DNA from: COE1 sp964387365
GTDB lineage: Bacteria > Bacillota > Clostridia > Lachnospirales > Lachnospiraceae
Direction: 5' to 3'
DNA: 8,318 nucleotides
Assembly (NCBI GenBank): GCA_964387365.1
Contig: CAYLWP010000117.1
Coordinates: forward strand, 1-8,318
Notes under the pieces: model-generated
Seen by the model: only the letters and a program-made list of their open reading frames with translations
Database searches by the model: none
What the model was told of the DNA's origin: nothing
Shown: one piece after another, positions 6,797 to 8,318 of the stretch
Position numbering within the stretch: the stretch's first letter is position 1
Layout of the letters: every line of letters starts with the position of its first letter
Translations under genes and position numbers: made by a program

Positions 6797-6829
6797 AAAA
6801 AATGAAGTATAGAATTTATACTTCATTTT
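6797..6829 (-). terminator. AT-rich perfect hairpin with U-tract downstream of pdp
   Basis: Bases 6799-6811 pair perfectly with 6817-6829 (13 bp, loop GAATT in the plus orientation). Read leftwards the stem ends in TTTTTT (6797-6802), and rightwards no T-tract follows, so it fits an intrinsic terminator for leftward transcripts arriving from pdp, whose stop is about 50 bases upstream. The stem has only three G-C pairs, which would make a weak terminator. It could instead be an operator for a dimeric regulator, because it also overlaps the -10 box of the yqfC promoter candidate. Confidence 0.5.
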
Positions 6830-6853
6830 ATGCCGGATTATGGTTAATATTAC
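6825..6853 (-). promoter_or_regulatory. Sigma-E-like sporulation promoter of yqfC
   Basis: On the minus strand GTAATATT (plus-strand 6846-6853) is followed after 13 bases by CATAAAAT (6825-6832). The B. subtilis sigma-E consensus as I recall it is K-M-ATATT, about 13-15 bases, CATACAAT. The -35 matches it and the -10 differs at one base. Transcription would begin near 6817, about 35 bases before the yqfC ATG. The position directly before a pair of genes that are sigma-E-dependent in B. subtilis makes the match more credible than the motif alone. The spacer is at the short end. Confidence 0.55.
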
Positions 6854-6877
6854 TGTTGCGATATATGCTTTTTTACT

Positions 6878-8179
6878 TTAAAATAATTCCTTAATTAGAG
6901 GTTGTTTCTCAACAGGTTTGTCTGTAAAAGTATATGCCTTAAGGAATCTCTCCTTAGCAAGATTCAGCTTGGCGCTGTCATTGGCATGAATAACTGCAAG
7001 CGGCTCCCCTTTTTGTACGAAGTCTCCTACTTTCTTATTCAGAACCAGCCCGACTGACAGGTCTATCTCGCTCTCCTTCGTTTCACGACCGCCACCAAGA
7101 ATAAGCGAACAGATTCCTATCTCATCACACACAATATGCTCGATGTAACCGTCTGCCGGTGACAAAATCTCTTCTGTGATGGCTGCCTGCGGCAGCTTCT
7201 CCGGATGATATACCTGCTCCCTGTCACCGCCCTGTGCCTCGATAAATTCAGCAAGCTTATCAAGCGCCCTGCCGTCTGCAATCACGCCCTCCAGCATAGC
7301 CCTTGCATGCTCAGGATTCTCCGCCTTACCGGCAGCAACAACCATATGCGAGCCAAGCGTAAGACACAGCTCAACAAAGTCCTCAGGTCCCTGCCCCTTC
7401 AAAGTATCAATCGCTTCCTTTACCTCAAGTGCGTTGCCAACTGCAAGTCCCAACGGCTGATCCATATCGGAAATAACAGCCATCGTTTTTCTGCCGGCGC
7501 CATTTCCAATCTTCACCATTTCCTCAGCAAGAGCAAAGGCATCTTCTTCCTTTTTCATAAAGGCGCCGCTTCCGGTCTTTACATCAAGCACGATGGCATC
7601 TGCACCCGCCGCAAGCTTTTTACTCATAATAGAGGATGCAATGAGGGACATATTATCAACTGTTGCCGTCACATCACGCAGTGCATAGAGCTTTTTATCA
7701 GCCGGCGCAAGATCTGCTGTCTGTCCCATAATGGCAATCCCGATACGATTTACATTATTTTTAAACTGTTCCTCTGAAATTCCCGTCGAAAACCCGGTAA
7801 AGCTTTCGAGCTTATCAATCGTTCCGCCGGTATGCCCAAGACCTCTGCCGCTCATCTTGGCAACCGGAACGCCAAGTGCCGCAACCATAGGCATTAATGC
7901 CAGAGAGGTTTTATCTCCGACACCACCCGTTGAATGCTTATCAACCTTAATTCCGTGAATATCACTTAAATCGAGCATATCCCCGCTTCGCACCATAGAC
8001 ATGGTAAGCGCCAGTGTCTCCTCTGCGGTCATCCCCTGAAAATAAATCGCCATAGTCATCGCAGACATCTGATAATCCGGTATTTCCCCTCTCGTATACC
8101 CCTGAACCATGAAATCAATTTCCTCGTCAGTAAGTACATTTCCGTTTCGTTTCTTCATAATCAAATCATACATTCTCAT
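6878..8179 (-). CDS. pdp: Pyrimidine-nucleoside phosphorylase
   Basis: The protein has 433 residues, matching Bacillus Pdp. It performs reversible phosphorolysis of thymidine, uridine and deoxyuridine to the base and (deoxy)ribose-1-phosphate in cytosolic nucleoside salvage. The N-terminal helical domain starts MRMYDLIMKKRNG. The phosphate loop KVDKHSTGGVGD is at 78-89 (K81, S83). The signature SGRGLGHTGGTIDKLES is at 110-126 (S110, T120). The pyrimidine-binding residues are R168 (YALRDVTATV), I180, S183 and K187 (LIASSIMSKK). The C-terminal PYNP domain is about 330-405. All catalytic positions I can check are intact. The three residues that favour pyrimidine-nucleoside over strict thymidine phosphorylases were not assessed. 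I chose ATG 8177-8179 because GAGGGGG (8188-8194) is eight bases upstream and because homologues begin at this Met; a GTG ten codons earlier lacks support. The gene is separated from yqfC by 95 bases of control sequence. Confidence 0.96.
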   Translation of the reverse strand: MRMYDLIMKKRNGNVLTDEEIDFMVQGYTRGEIPDYQMSAMTMAIYFQGMTAEETLALTMSMVRSGDMLDLSDIHGIKVDKHSTGGVGDKTSLALMPMVAALGVPVAKMSGRGLGHTGGTIDKLESFTGFSTGISEEQFKNNVNRIGIAIMGQTADLAPADKKLYALRDVTATVDNMSLIASSIMSKKLAAGADAIVLDVKTGSGAFMKKEEDAFALAEEMVKIGNGAGRKTMAVISDMDQPLGLAVGNALEVKEAIDTLKGQGPEDFVELCLTLGSHMVVAAGKAENPEHARAMLEGVIADGRALDKLAEFIEAQGGDREQVYHPEKLPQAAITEEILSPADGYIEHIVCDEIGICSLILGGGRETKESEIDLSVGLVLNKKVGDFVQKGEPLAVIHANDSAKLNLAKERFLKAYTFTDKPVEKQPLIKELF

Positions 8180-8187
8180 AGCCCGGT

Positions 8188-8194
8188 CCCCCTC
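8188..8194 (-). promoter_or_regulatory. Ribosome binding site fixing the pdp start
   Basis: GAGGGGG on the minus strand lies eight bases before ATG 8177-8179. A longer reading from GTG 8207-8209 would place this site inside the coding region and add ten residues not seen in Pdp homologues I know. Confidence 0.75.
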
Positions 8195-8214
8195 TTTAAC
8201 AAGCTGCACTAATA

Positions 8215-8220
8215 ATTATA
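8215..8220 (-). promoter_or_regulatory. Possible -10 box upstream of pdp
   Basis: A perfect TATAAT occurs on the minus strand 35 bases before the pdp ATG, in an AT-rich stretch (TTTGATACAATATAATTATT). The base window where a -35 should be reads AAAACA, which is poor. A TTGACA lies further upstream (about 8271-8276) but at the wrong distance. The call is therefore weak, and pdp may instead be read from the gene to its right. Confidence 0.25.
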
Positions 8221-8251
8221 TTGTATCAAATCCTTAATGTTTTTTCATCAA

Positions 8252-8317
8252 TTACGTTATTTCAGTTTGTGTCAAGTGTTCGTTGGCAACTTTCCATTTG
8301 TTTTTCTCAATGATATT
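8252..8317 (-). CDS. C-terminal tail of a leftward gene (partial, unrecognised)
   Basis: An open minus-strand frame enters from the right edge and ends at TAA 8252-8254, giving 21 residues (NIIEKNKWKVANEHLTQTEI then T). The composition, rich in Lys, Glu and Asn, is plausible for a protein end, but I do not recognise the family. The stop is 72 bases upstream of the pdp ATG, so it may be the preceding gene of the same transcript. No hairpin with a U-tract is visible between the two. Confidence 0.4.
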   Translation of the reverse strand, partial: NIIEKNKWKVANEHLTQTEIT

Positions 8318-8318
8318 C

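Noticed and set aside
6861..6890. GAATTATT and CATATATC on the minus strand at the pdp stop, spaced about 14 bases, considered as an additional sigma-E promoter.
   Set aside because: Both boxes match the consensus less well than the pair at 6825-6853, and one overlaps the pdp stop region.
7205..7777. A long plus-strand open frame opposite pdp.
   Set aside because: It is antisense to a highly conserved enzyme, has no ribosome site or recognisable motif, and its composition is that of a shadow frame.
8271..8276. TTGACA on the minus strand near the right edge as a -35 for pdp.
   Set aside because: At 17-18 bases only ATTGAT or TTGATG follows, which is a poor -10, and the better TATAAT at 8215-8220 is too far away.

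Overview
The window looks like chromosomal DNA from a spore-forming member of Clostridia, most likely Lachnospiraceae. The evidence is the order of conserved genes (yqfC-yqfD-phoH-PgpH-like-ybeY), two dedicated sporulation genes, moderate GC content, good Shine-Dalgarno sequences with some GTG/TTG starts, and a BofC-like lipoprotein-sized protein of a type I associate with Lachnospiraceae. The family assignment is inference from memory. I see no mobile element, tRNA, rRNA or CRISPR.

Almost everything is read leftwards (minus strand). From right to left: the last codons of an unrecognised gene (8252-8317); pdp, a pyrimidine-nucleoside phosphorylase (6878-8179); a short control region (about 6797-6853) with a perfect 13-bp hairpin and a sigma-E-like promoter; then a tight run of yqfC, yqfD, phoH, a 400-residue membrane HD-domain protein and ybeY; then a MurJ/SpoVB-type flippase and a small membrane-anchored protein that resembles BofC. 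At the far left (1-117) there is probably the tail of a rightward, convergent gene and its terminator. No gap exceeds 300 bases.

The run mixes sporulation functions (YqfC, YqfD, perhaps the BofC-like protein) with RNA metabolism (PhoH, YbeY) and envelope lipid-linked sugar transport (flippase). In Bacillus subtilis the same block contains the full c-di-AMP phosphodiesterase PgpH between phoH and ybeY. Here the syntenic gene has lost the extracellular sensor domain and most HD metal ligands, so it is probably a membrane pseudoenzyme. A second point of interest is the pdp-yqfC gap. The sigma-E-like -10 box overlaps the 5' arm of the terminator-like hairpin, so pdp read-through could be stopped while sporulation transcripts, which start inside the hairpin, could escape. 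A sigma-G-like promoter lies in front of the BofC-like gene.
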